From Eudoraea chungangensis (GTDB lineage: Bacteria; Bacteroidota; Bacteroidia; Flavobacteriales; Flavobacteriaceae): a DNA stretch of 64,000 nucleotides. Where the stretch lies: assembly GCF_029360665.1 (NCBI RefSeq), contig NZ_JARDUB010000006.1, positions 310,001 through 374,000 of the forward strand. The letters are read 5' to 3'. A model generated the notes under the pieces. It saw nothing but the letters and a program-made list of their open reading frames with translations. It made no database searches and was not told the DNA's origin. Shown here piece by piece: positions 16,397-24,089 of this stretch. Every line of letters begins with the position of its first letter. Positions within the stretch are counted from its first letter, which is position 1. The translations under genes were made by a program, and so were the position numbers.

Positions 16397-17203
16397 TTAT
16401 AAGCGTTTAAGAAATATGTTTTTAAAATGAACTTTCATTGGAGGACCAACATGTAATTGAAGTCCCAGCCATCCTTTTCCACTATAGTTAATACTGTCTA
16501 AATCTTCCACTTCACTCATTAATATTCCATTAATATAGTGCTTAAATTTATTTCCTTTTACCTCAATACGACAAGTATTCCAGTCCTCAATATTAATCCT
16601 TGATCTGAGACTGTCTGAATTTCCTAGCGTAGAGGAGACTGTGCGGTTTTGCCAGGCATTATTCTTAATATTTTCCCTTAAAATAGGGGTTCCGTCTTCA
16701 CTAGTCTGGGAATCAATAATAACCTGTTCGCCCCTGTAGGCTAATGTAGTACGCTTCCGTTCTTCATAATTCTGACCGGTATATTTATTTTTACCATCAA
16801 TATCCGCCTGATACCCGCGCAGTGCATAAGGAATACTATCCACTATTTCAGATCGATAGTTTACTCCGCTATTACCCGCTTTCTCAATCATGAACTCTAG
16901 CTTTAATTCAAAGTCTTGTAATTCAAGTTTCTTATAAATTAGAAAAGTATTGTTTTTAAGTGGATTATCATTGGTTACTTCACCTATCAATACATTATTA
17001 TGTATATTCCAATAACTCATATCACCTTCCCAGTCTTCTAGACTCTCTCCATTAAAAATGGGTTCAAATTTACCAACAGTGATCTCGGAATTTGCTATAG
17101 CACTAGTTTCTTTCTCTTCTGTAATTGACTTGCAGGCAGATGTACTAATTAAAAGTCCCACAATCATAAATCCCTTAATAAGGACATTAATAGACCTATG
17201 CAT
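16397..17203 (-). CDS. DUF1080 (3-keto-disaccharide hydrolase-type) lipoprotein
   Basis: It has an N-terminal hydrophobic stretch ending in a Bacteroidota-type lipobox (STSAC), then a single concanavalin-like DUF1080 domain starting 'FEPIFNGESLEDWEG' and ending 'GWLGLQLHVGPPMKVHFKNIFLKRL'. Related DUF1080 proteins hydrolyse 3-keto-glycosides. It is predicted to be attached to the periplasmic or outer-membrane face. The ATG at 17203 is chosen over a TTG four codons upstream. It is the first gene of a five-gene operon with gaps of 5-25 bp. Its presence suggests that the pathway starts from an oxidised glycoside outside the cytoplasm. Confidence 0.82.
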   Translation of the reverse strand: MHRSINVLIKGFMIVGLLISTSACKSITEEKETSAIANSEITVGKFEPIFNGESLEDWEGDMSYWNIHNNVLIGEVTNDNPLKNNTFLIYKKLELQDFELKLEFMIEKAGNSGVNYRSEIVDSIPYALRGYQADIDGKNKYTGQNYEERKRTTLAYRGEQVIIDSQTSEDGTPILRENIKNNAWQNRTVSSTLGNSDSLRSRINIEDWNTCRIEVKGNKFKHYINGILMSEVEDLDSINYSGKGWLGLQLHVGPPMKVHFKNIFLKRL

Positions 17204-17245
17204 AATTATAAACAAGTTTTCTGTTATTTATGATTTCCTTCTTTT

Positions 17246-17278
17246 AAATGTACACATTTCCCTTATCTCTTGTATACA
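17246..17278 (-). promoter_or_regulatory. Two palindromes 22 bp apart upstream of the sugar operon
   Basis: AAATGT-AC-ACATTT (17246-17259) and TGTATACA (17271-17278) have centres exactly 22 bp apart, two helical turns. Both carry the TGTA...ACA pattern seen in many GntR/FadR-type operators. They lie 43-75 bp upstream of the first gene of the sugar operon. The rest of the 336-bp gap (17204-17539) to the divergent cold-shock gene shows no other clear feature. Confidence 0.45.
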
Positions 17279-17539
17279 TCCACTGCATTATTCCTCTAAT
17301 AAGGGCTGAGAATCTAAACCAACTTCGCCACTTTTTATAAACAATACCACAGGTTTCATAGCAATAATTCTAATATTCAAAATTCATATGCTATCTTAGC
17401 AGTAGTTTAAACAGATAACTCAAGACCTTTGGTTTTAATTGCTCTGCCCTTCTTAGGGAAATTATTCCAATTCAATAGATTAAAGAGCGTTATTCTAAGC
17501 AAACCATCATTTAAGCGCAATTAAAAAATAAATAGCTGC

Positions 17540-17995
17540 ATGGCAAGATCACAACAAACCTATAGTAAGGGAGAAAAAGAAAAGAAACGCCTTAAAAAGA
17601 GGGAGGAAAAGCAAAAAAAGAAAGAAGCAAGAAAGGCAGCTGCCAAAGAAAAAGGAGGAGGAATTGAATTTGCCTACGTAGACCATAATGGAAATTTAAC
17701 CGATACCCCTCCGGACCCATCCCTAAAAGTAGAGATTGAGGCCGAAGATATTATACTGGGAATTCCAAAAAAGGAAGAGGGTGATTATGAAGAGGTAGAT
17801 CCCGTTAGAAAAGGAAAAGTTTCCTTTTTTGATTCTTCTAAAGGTTTTGGATTTATTATAGATACAGAGAACAATGAAAAATATTTCACCCATGTCAGTG
17901 GTCTTATTGATGAGATCGTGGAAAATGATCGCGTATCTTTTGAATTAGAAAAGGGCAAAAAAGGCATGAACGCCGTTCGCGTAAAGAAAATATAA
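17540..17995 (+). CDS. Cold-shock-domain protein with charged N-terminal extension
   Basis: 151 residues in two parts. Residues 1-38 are almost entirely Lys/Glu/Arg/Ala and probably a charged helix. A linker follows, then a cold-shock domain at about 89-151 with RNP1-like KGFGFI (101-106) and RNP2-like KYFTHVS (114-120). Cold-shock domains bind single-stranded RNA/DNA; the basic tail may add RNA affinity. Plain CspA proteins are about 70 residues, so this is the long version common in Bacteroidota. It is a single gene followed by a terminator. Confidence 0.88.
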   Translation: MARSQQTYSKGEKEKKRLKKREEKQKKKEARKAAAKEKGGGIEFAYVDHNGNLTDTPPDPSLKVEIEAEDIILGIPKKEEGDYEEVDPVRKGKVSFFDSSKGFGFIIDTENNEKYFTHVSGLIDEIVENDRVSFELEKGKKGMNAVRVKKI

Positions 17996-18026
17996 GACGC
18001 TTATTGCTTAAATACTTTTAAAAATC

Positions 18027-18078
18027 AAATACCTAAGTGCATTTACACTCGCGTAAAGCCATTTAGGTATTTTTTTTG
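18027..18078 (+). terminator. Rho-independent terminator after cold-shock gene
   Basis: AAATACCTAA (18027-18036) pairs with TTAGGTATTT (18063-18072), with an inner GC-TTTAC/GTAAA-GC stem, and is followed by a T run to 18077. It lies 32 bp after the stop codon. Confidence 0.88.
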
Positions 18079-18202
18079 AGAGATAACTCGTTTAAAATCA
18101 TTATCTTGTAGGAAAGACAGAGAGAGATCTGATCTGTTTAAAAAAAAGTGGCTTCTTAACTAACTTCTTACAAACAACTAACGTTTAGCAATACGATTAA
18201 AG

Positions 18203-19003
18203 ATGATTCAATCCGATACAAAGCAACATTTCTTGATGATGCTGGAAACTAGCAACTACTTGAATCGTCTTGAATCTAAACAGTTCAGCATTTTTACACA
18301 AAAATTTCACAATAGCCTCGCCAAGACATTGCATTTATACGAGGCGAAAATAGTTTATAAAGACAACAATACGTATCTGCTTATTTTTAACACGGCTAAC
18401 AACGCTATTGGCTGTGCACTAAAAATACAATCGAATTTTAAATATATCACCCCAAAGTTCGACGGGGGCTTTAGAAAATTACAAATCGGTATTAGTTGTA
18501 CTAATTCTGACTATGATCTAGTACTAAGGAAGCCAAGCGTAGGCAGTACACCTTATTATATGTGTGAATGGATACCAGACACCATCGTGATTTCAAAAGC
18601 CGTTCAGTCTTATTTTAAAAAAGAAAATAAAAATGCAGAAATAGACACCAGCCAGATACGGATTCTCTCCACCAAGGACGAGTATTTTCTAAAAAGAGTG
18701 ATGAACTATTTAGATGATTCATGGAAGCGGTCAGAATTTAAGATGAATGCGATACCTGAAATAGTTGGGTATAGTGCATCTGGCTTTTATAAGAAATTAA
18801 AAAGACTAACTGGTAAATCCCCTAATTCACTCTTTAGGGAATTTAGACTTAGAAGAGCTCTTAAATCGCTATATAAAAATGGAGGCAATGTCCGAGATAT
18901 AGCCAAATACTCAGGATTTAAAAGTTCCAGTTATTTTTCTAAATGCTTTGAAGACACTTTTGGCGTATTACCCTCAAGATATATTCAAAAGCATAATTAC
19001 TAA
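18203..19003 (+). CDS. AraC-family regulator with cyclase-like N-terminal domain
   Basis: The C-terminal ~85 residues are an AraC/XylS double helix-turn-helix: 'IPEIVGYSASGFYKKLKRLTG', then 'NVRDIAKYSGFKSSSYFSKCFEDTFGVLPSRYI'. The N-terminal 170 residues recall a class III nucleotidyl cyclase core: 'KDNNTYLLIFNTANNAIGCALKIQ', then 'LQIGISCTNSD', then 'TIVISKAVQSYF'. This matches the order of blocks in adenylate cyclases, but without the metal-binding Asp pair, so it would be a sensor rather than an enzyme. No linked target operon is obvious. Confidence 0.75.
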   Translation: MIQSDTKQHFLMMLETSNYLNRLESKQFSIFTQKFHNSLAKTLHLYEAKIVYKDNNTYLLIFNTANNAIGCALKIQSNFKYITPKFDGGFRKLQIGISCTNSDYDLVLRKPSVGSTPYYMCEWIPDTIVISKAVQSYFKKENKNAEIDTSQIRILSTKDEYFLKRVMNYLDDSWKRSEFKMNAIPEIVGYSASGFYKKLKRLTGKSPNSLFREFRLRRALKSLYKNGGNVRDIAKYSGFKSSSYFSKCFEDTFGVLPSRYIQKHNY

Positions 19004-19105
19004 GACCTCTCTTCATTCCCTAAAGTTTAAGTATAGTTAATCCGAATTAATGTAACAAAACATTTCATATTTCGTCTTATTAGTAACAATCAATCAAAAG
19101 ATATC

Positions 19106-19225
19106 ATGAGAACACTGGATATGAAATACATAAAACGGACCTTACATTTCCAATTAGGATATGGATGGAGTATGAATCGTAACTATCAAGAAAAAAAGAA
19201 AACTAGCCTAATCAAATCTAAATAG
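19106..19225 (+). CDS. Possible small ORF (39 codons), unassigned
   Basis: An ATG-to-TAG frame of 39 codons, Lys-rich at the C-terminus (NYQEKKKTSL), lies between the AraC gene and the convergent pseudouridine synthase and overlaps the latter's end by 8 bp. No homology is recognised and no ribosome binding site is clear. It may be chance. Confidence 0.15.
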   Translation: MRTLDMKYIKRTLHFQLGYGWSMNRNYQEKKKTSLIKSK

Positions 19226-19823
19226 GCTGGATTGGTAGTCCTTCAGGGGAAATTTCTTCTACCTCATAAGGATTGAGTAAATCTAGATGTATTCCCCCTA
19301 CGCGCACTCTTATTAATCGTAAGGTAGGATAGCCCACAGCCGCTGTCATCTTACGTACCTGTCTAAATTTTCCTTCGGTAATAATAATGGATATCCAACT
19401 ATTAGGTCGATGTCTACCTATTCTTAAACTCCCATCAGGTGAACTTATAGCTGTCTCTTTTTGTAGTCTGCCCACCTTGCAACTTTTAGTAATGTATTTT
19501 GCTCCCTGATGACCAATTTCTACTCCTTTTTGCAATAATTCAATAGCCTTTTGATTAATTATACCGTCTAATTGGGCATAATACTCTTTCTCTATTCCTC
19601 CTCTATTAATCTTGTCACTTAAAGCCCCATTATTGGTAAATAGCAATAAGCCTTCGGATTTTTCATCCAATCTTCCAATAGGCATAGTACCTTCTGGAAA
19701 ATTAAACAATTCACTTACAAATCGTTTTGTTCTCAATTGCTTGGCATTATTTGAGCTAAGCTGACTCAAAAAACCAACGGGCTTATACATTTTATACAGA
19801 CGTGTTCCTGGATCTATTTGCAA
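19218..19823 (-). CDS. 23S rRNA pseudouridine synthase, RluE type
   Basis: An RsuA/RluE-family synthase that isomerises a uridine in large-subunit rRNA. The catalytic Asp is Asp53 in GRLDEKSEGLL, and 'YKPVGFLSQ' (13-21), 'EYYAQLDG' and 'EGKFRQVRKMTAAVG' are family motifs. It lacks the S4 domain, as RluE does. The TTG start keeps the residues before YKPVG that family members usually have; an ATG at 19790 would start directly at MYKP. It converges on the AraC gene side and is divergent from the DUF4251 gene. Confidence 0.88.
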   Translation of the reverse strand: MQIDPGTRLYKMYKPVGFLSQLSSNNAKQLRTKRFVSELFNFPEGTMPIGRLDEKSEGLLLFTNNGALSDKINRGGIEKEYYAQLDGIINQKAIELLQKGVEIGHQGAKYITKSCKVGRLQKETAISSPDGSLRIGRHRPNSWISIIITEGKFRQVRKMTAAVGYPTLRLIRVRVGGIHLDLLNPYEVEEISPEGLPIQPI

Positions 19824-19913
19824 TAACTAAGAATTAAGAAAAATTTGTATCCTTTTAAACAAAAGCTTTGTAATTTAAGGAGACTTAAGCTAAAATTCTA
19901 AATACAGACAAAA

Positions 19914-20465
19914 ATGCTAAAAAAAAGTGTAGCGACTCTTACTTGTGTTATCTTTACTATTGGTTGTGGTAGCCATTCTAATACCACCCCTTCAGAAAGT
20001 TCATCTAAAGAACTACATGCCTTAGTAGAAGGGTCGACCCTAGAAATTATTTCGGATTTTGCTTACCCTCAAAACACGGCAGCCATGAGCAAGGTTGCCG
20101 CTGCCGGACTAGTACCTCCAGGCAGTAATCCAGGTCAGATTAGCCTGATTGGCAATTCTAACCACTTTAGGATTTTTAACGACAGTATCCAGGTTTACTT
20201 ACCTTATTTTGGAGAAAGGCAAATGACTAGCGGTTATGGCCAAAACGACACCTCGATACAGTATAGTGGAATCCCCGATGACTATAGTATGGAATGGAAT
20301 GAGAAAAAAAAACGGTACGACTTACAATTTAGTTTCACCAAGAAAACAGAAAATTTTCGAGTAAATGCACAATTGTTTCCAAACTTAAAATCCTCCATGA
20401 CAATTACCAGTTCTTTTCGATTTCCAATCAGGTATACTGGAGAAATAAAATCACTTTCGCAATAA
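19914..20465 (+). CDS. DUF4251 lipoprotein
   Basis: A signal peptide with lipobox (FTIGC, Cys18) precedes about 165 residues matching the DUF4251 family of Bacteroidota: 'LEIISDFAYPQNTAA', 'ISLIGNSNHFRIFNDSIQVYLPYFGERQM', 'YSGIPDDYSMEWNEKKKRY' and a C-terminal strand 'SSFRFPIRYTGEIKSL'. It is presumably a beta-rich periplasmic or outer-membrane lipoprotein of unknown function, transcribed alone. Confidence 0.85.
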   Translation: MLKKSVATLTCVIFTIGCGSHSNTTPSESSSKELHALVEGSTLEIISDFAYPQNTAAMSKVAAAGLVPPGSNPGQISLIGNSNHFRIFNDSIQVYLPYFGERQMTSGYGQNDTSIQYSGIPDDYSMEWNEKKKRYDLQFSFTKKTENFRVNAQLFPNLKSSMTITSSFRFPIRYTGEIKSLSQ

Positions 20466-20476
20466 TATTATTATCA

Positions 20477-20719
20477 TTGTTAGCAGTTGCCAATAAATAT
20501 TTAATTTTGGCCATGATTATAGAACCAAATGCTAAATTTTTTATGACGGACTACCATAAGGAACGAAGCAGTTTTATAAAGAAGTCTCACGGTATCCTTG
20601 TAGCATCTAAGCTTCCCTTATCTGTAGCTACCATGAGTTTGTCTTCAAAATACAAAATGGGATTGCCTCTATTTACTATCCGAGATGCGATGCAAGCGAA
20701 TCCTTTACTTAGTTTATAA
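20477..20719 (+). CDS. Doubtful small ORF; both strands open
   Basis: An 80-codon frame from TTG (or 68 from the ATG at 20513) without a recognised family. The opposite strand is also open over 20587-20817 in a mirrored frame, and extends with one stop codon through most of the 290-bp gap between the DUF4251 and metallo-hydrolase genes. Either strand could be a decayed gene, or neither. No signal peptide or domain is visible. Confidence 0.2.
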   Translation: MLAVANKYLILAMIIEPNAKFFMTDYHKERSSFIKKSHGILVASKLPLSVATMSLSSKYKMGLPLFTIRDAMQANPLLSL

Positions 20720-20755
20720 ACAGCGTAGTCATAATATTTCCATACAATAAACAAT

Positions 20756-21898
20756 TTGCGAAGAATTAAAAAATACATAAAAATTATGCTAATAAGCTTG
20801 GGACTGATCATTGCCACATTGATAGGAGGATATATTTTATTTGTTAGCTTTTACCCTTCCTTTGGAGGAGAGGTATCTACAGAAGACCAAAAACGTTATT
20901 CGAAATCTGAAAATTACAACAAAGGTGTATTTATAAATACCAAAAATGTCCCTAAAAACCTTAGTCTTATGGAAACCCTAGCTCTTGCGAAGAAATTCTT
21001 TTTTACCAAAGTGCCAAATGGGAGTCCGACAAAAAATTTGAAGGTTAAAGAAATTGATTCACTAAACATTGCGAATTTTAATTCAGGGACTAGGTTTATT
21101 TGGTTTGGACACTCTTCTTTTCTTTTACAAATGAATGGTATAACGATCTTAATAGACCCTATGTTTGGTAAGGTACCAGCCCCTCATGATTGGCTTGGTG
21201 CCAATAGATTTAATAAGGAGATGCCTATTGAAATAGAAAAATTGCCAAAAATTGATGCGGTACTACTCTCTCACGATCACTACGACCACTTAGATTATAA
21301 AACCATCCTAAAATTAAAAAGTAAGGTGAATTTATTTTATACCCCCTTGGGTGTGGGAGCGCATTTAAAGGCCTGGGGAGTAGAAGAATCTCGAATTATA
21401 GAAATGGATTGGTGGGAAGAAACTAGTTTTCAGCAACTTCAGTTTATTTGTACCCCAGCACAGCATTTTTCAGGAAGGAAGTTTAGTAACAGGCAAAGTA
21501 CTTTATGGAGTTCATGGGTAATTAAATCCTCTGAGGAGACCATTTTTTTTAGCGGAGATAGCGGCTATGCAAATCATTTTAAAGAGATTGGAGAAAAATA
21601 TGGTCCTTTTGATTTTGCAATGATTGAATGTGGACAGTATAACACTATGTGGCCAGATATTCATATGTTCCCAGAAGAAACAGCCCAAGCTGGGGTAGAT
21701 CTGAAAGCAAGACTAGTAATGCCAATTCACTGGGGTGCATTTAAGTTGGCATTGCATTCCTGGACAGATCCTATTGAAAGGTTTATCCTAAAAGCCAGGC
21801 AATTAAACGTTCAGTGGATAAGTCCACAAATAGGGGAGTCCTATCCCTTGCCTCTAGAAGAAGAAGAAAAAAATATTAATTGGTGGGATATAGATTAA
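20756..21898 (+). CDS. Metallo-beta-lactamase-fold hydrolase, UlaG/NAPE-PLD-like
   Basis: An N-terminal membrane helix (residues 11-31, preceded by RRIKKYIK) anchors a metallo-hydrolase domain. Metal motifs are SHDHYDHLD (His173, His175, Asp177, His178), 'AQHFSGR', 'FSGDSGY' and 'PIHWGAF'. The layout fits the Lactamase_B_2 group that includes NAPE-PLD and UlaG, which act on phosphoesters or lactones. The TTG start at 20756 is preferred because it keeps the basic residues before the helix; an ATG lies 10 codons later. It is probably membrane-anchored with the domain in the periplasm. Confidence 0.83.
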   Translation: MRRIKKYIKIMLISLGLIIATLIGGYILFVSFYPSFGGEVSTEDQKRYSKSENYNKGVFINTKNVPKNLSLMETLALAKKFFFTKVPNGSPTKNLKVKEIDSLNIANFNSGTRFIWFGHSSFLLQMNGITILIDPMFGKVPAPHDWLGANRFNKEMPIEIEKLPKIDAVLLSHDHYDHLDYKTILKLKSKVNLFYTPLGVGAHLKAWGVEESRIIEMDWWEETSFQQLQFICTPAQHFSGRKFSNRQSTLWSSWVIKSSEETIFFSGDSGYANHFKEIGEKYGPFDFAMIECGQYNTMWPDIHMFPEETAQAGVDLKARLVMPIHWGAFKLALHSWTDPIERFILKARQLNVQWISPQIGESYPLPLEEEEKNINWWDID

Positions 21899-21973
21899 TT
21901 CCCGTTTTTTTATAGCTACAATTTCTTGGCACATCTACGGTAATAGCCTAATATTGTTAGTCGATAGATTACT

Positions 21974-22891
21974 ATGGAATCCAAAAATAATCTGCCCTTA
22001 ATACTTCTTGCATTTTTCTCCATTTATGTTATTTGGGGATCTACATATTTATTAAATAAAATTGCTGTAGCAGAATTACCTCCGTTAATGCTAGCCGGTG
22101 TAAGATTTACAACTGCTGGGCTACTTATATTTGGGATCGCTGCATTACTTGGTAAAAACCTTCGAATTACAAGAAGACAATTGGGGAATACTATTCTTGC
22201 CGGGTTTTTATTTCTAAGTTTTGGTAATGGGGTAGTGGTTTGGGCTCTTAAATATGTAGATAGTAATTTTGCCGCCTTGGAAATCTCTGCGCAACCTCTT
22301 ATTATATTATTAATGATGTGGGTATTGCAGGGTAAGAAGATACAGAGTACTTCTCTTATTGGCATTTTTCTGGGTATTATTGGCATGTACTTATTAATAA
22401 ATCAGAAGAGCATTTTACAACAGGAGAATGCCTTTCTGGGTATTATTATGATTTTTTCGGCTATGTTGGCTTGGGCCTATGGCAGTCTCTTTGTTGGGAG
22501 GGCAGATTTTCCTAAAAACTTTTTTGTAAATACAGGCTATCAAATGTTTAGCGGTGGCATATTGCTGGGGCTCTTTAGTCTGCTTTTTGGAGAATCTTGG
22601 AGTTCGCCCACGTCCTGGTCTACAGAAACAAATTGGGCCATGGTATTACTCGTCGTATTTGGAAGTATAGTGGCGTTTACCTCTTTCAATTTCTTACTCA
22701 AGACTGTTTCCCCTGAAAAGGTAGCAACTAACACCTATGTAAATCCGCTAGTAGCAATGTTTTTAGGTAGTTACTTTCTTAATGAACCAATTACTTCACA
22801 ATCTATTGTTGCTGCGCTAGTTCTATTAACCGGTGTATTCTTCATTAACACAAAGAAAAAAATCCTCCTATTATCTAGATTTAGAAAATAG
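21974..22891 (+). CDS. EamA/DMT-family transporter
   Basis: Ten hydrophobic helices in two EamA repeats, 305 residues in all. The first repeat starts 'IYVIWGSTYLLNKIAVAELPPLMLAGVRF' and the second carries 'ILLLMMWV...' and 'SPEKVATNTYVNPLVAMFLG', typical of the YedA/RhaT-like drug/metabolite transporters. It probably exports a small metabolite across the inner membrane; the substrate is unknown. It follows the metallo-hydrolase gene by 75 bp, so weak co-transcription is possible. Confidence 0.85.
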   Translation: MESKNNLPLILLAFFSIYVIWGSTYLLNKIAVAELPPLMLAGVRFTTAGLLIFGIAALLGKNLRITRRQLGNTILAGFLFLSFGNGVVVWALKYVDSNFAALEISAQPLIILLMMWVLQGKKIQSTSLIGIFLGIIGMYLLINQKSILQQENAFLGIIMIFSAMLAWAYGSLFVGRADFPKNFFVNTGYQMFSGGILLGLFSLLFGESWSSPTSWSTETNWAMVLLVVFGSIVAFTSFNFLLKTVSPEKVATNTYVNPLVAMFLGSYFLNEPITSQSIVAALVLLTGVFFINTKKKILLLSRFRK

Positions 22892-23040
22892 AAGTTATTA
22901 ACAATCACCAGTTTTAAACTGTCCATTTAAAATCATTTAACAAAATAAATGCCGAGGTAAACATCTAGAAAGCTTATTTTTCGACCTTTAGCTAATACTA
23001 TACAAACCTTAGTTTCCAATAATCACTTTAAAACTTTAAA

Positions 23041-24030
23041 ATGAAATCATTCTCCGCCATGGAATTGGCTGCTACCGTAGATGGAAATCTGATCGGAAAT
23101 ATTGAAGAAAAAATAATAGGTTTAGAGACCGTAGACCGAGCAGAAGTGGGCCAGGCTACTTTTATTGGAAATAGAAAGTTTGCCAAAAAGTGGCCATCTT
23201 CTAATGCCTCTTTAGTTTTTTCTACTAAAGGTATCCCCTTAGAACCCCAAAAAAACAAGGCAATAATCGAAGTAGCCAATGCAGACTTGGCCATGGCAAA
23301 ATTATTAGAACTTTATGCCCCTGAGAAACCGTCATTTGAGCAAGACATTGATCCTTCTGCCGTAATACACCCTTCTGCACAAATAGGGGAGAAGTGTAAA
23401 ATAGGAGCTGGCAGTTATATAGGCAAGGATGTAGTATTAGGCAAAAACGTAACCCTATATCCTAATGTTACCATTCTAGACACTTCTGAAATTGGAGATT
23501 TTACAACTATCTGGTCCGGAACTGTAATACGTGAACGATCTAAAATTGGAAGGCATTGTATTTTTCACAATAATGTAAGTATCGGTGCCGATGGCTTTGG
23601 ATATCGTCCTAGCGATGATGGGCGGGGATTGGTGAAAATTCCACATATTGGAAATGTAGTTATTGGAGATTATGTAGAAATTGGCGCTAATTCTTGTGTA
23701 GATAGAGCCAAATTCAGCTCTACGATCTTAGGAGACGGATGTAAGATTGATAATCTTGTACAGATTGGACACAACTGTGTTTTAGGACGTTTTTGTATTA
23801 TGGCAGGTAGTAGCGGTCTAGCAGGCTCCGTGACATTAGGTGACGGTGTCGTTATTGGTGGAAGTGCTTCTATCAAAGACCACACTACCATCCATTCTGG
23901 GGCTACAGTAGCGGCTGGTTCTGGTGTTCTTGCAGATGTGGCGGCAGGACAAACGGTACTTGGATATCCGGCAGCCGACTCGAGAGATACGTTAAGGCAA
24001 TGGGTGGCGCTTAGAAATCTGGTTAAGTAG
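23041..24030 (+). CDS. lpxD: UDP-3-O-acylglucosamine N-acyltransferase (LpxD)
   Basis: LpxD attaches the N-linked hydroxyacyl chain in lipid A synthesis at the cytosolic side. The N-terminal uridine-binding domain (about 1-100) is followed by left-handed hexapeptide repeats ('[22 protein letters not shown]' and so on). The catalytic histidine is His244 in QIGHNC, and [16 protein letters not shown] (176-190) is a conserved LpxD block. At 329 residues it has normal length. It stands alone and not with lpxC/fabZ/lpxA, so it may be a second LpxD copy; other copies would lie outside the window. Confidence 0.88.
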   Translation: MKSFSAMELAATVDGNLIGNIEEKIIGLETVDRAEVGQATFIGNRKFAKKWPSSNASLVFSTKGIPLEPQKNKAIIEVANADLAMAKLLELYAPEKPSFEQDIDPSAVIHPSAQIGEKCKIGAGSYIGKDVVLGKNVTLYPNVTILDTSEIGDFTTIWSGTVIRERSKIGRHCIFHNNVSIGADGFGYRPSDDGRGLVKIPHIGNVVIGDYVEIGANSCVDRAKFSSTILGDGCKIDNLVQIGHNCVLGRFCIMAGSSGLAGSVTLGDGVVIGGSASIKDHTTIHSGATVAAGSGVLADVAAGQTVLGYPAADSRDTLRQWVALRNLVK

Positions 24031-24089
24031 TAAAATACAAATAGTGAAGTCTTGTTTAAAAACAGCAAAAGAGTCTTTTTACTGAGGTA

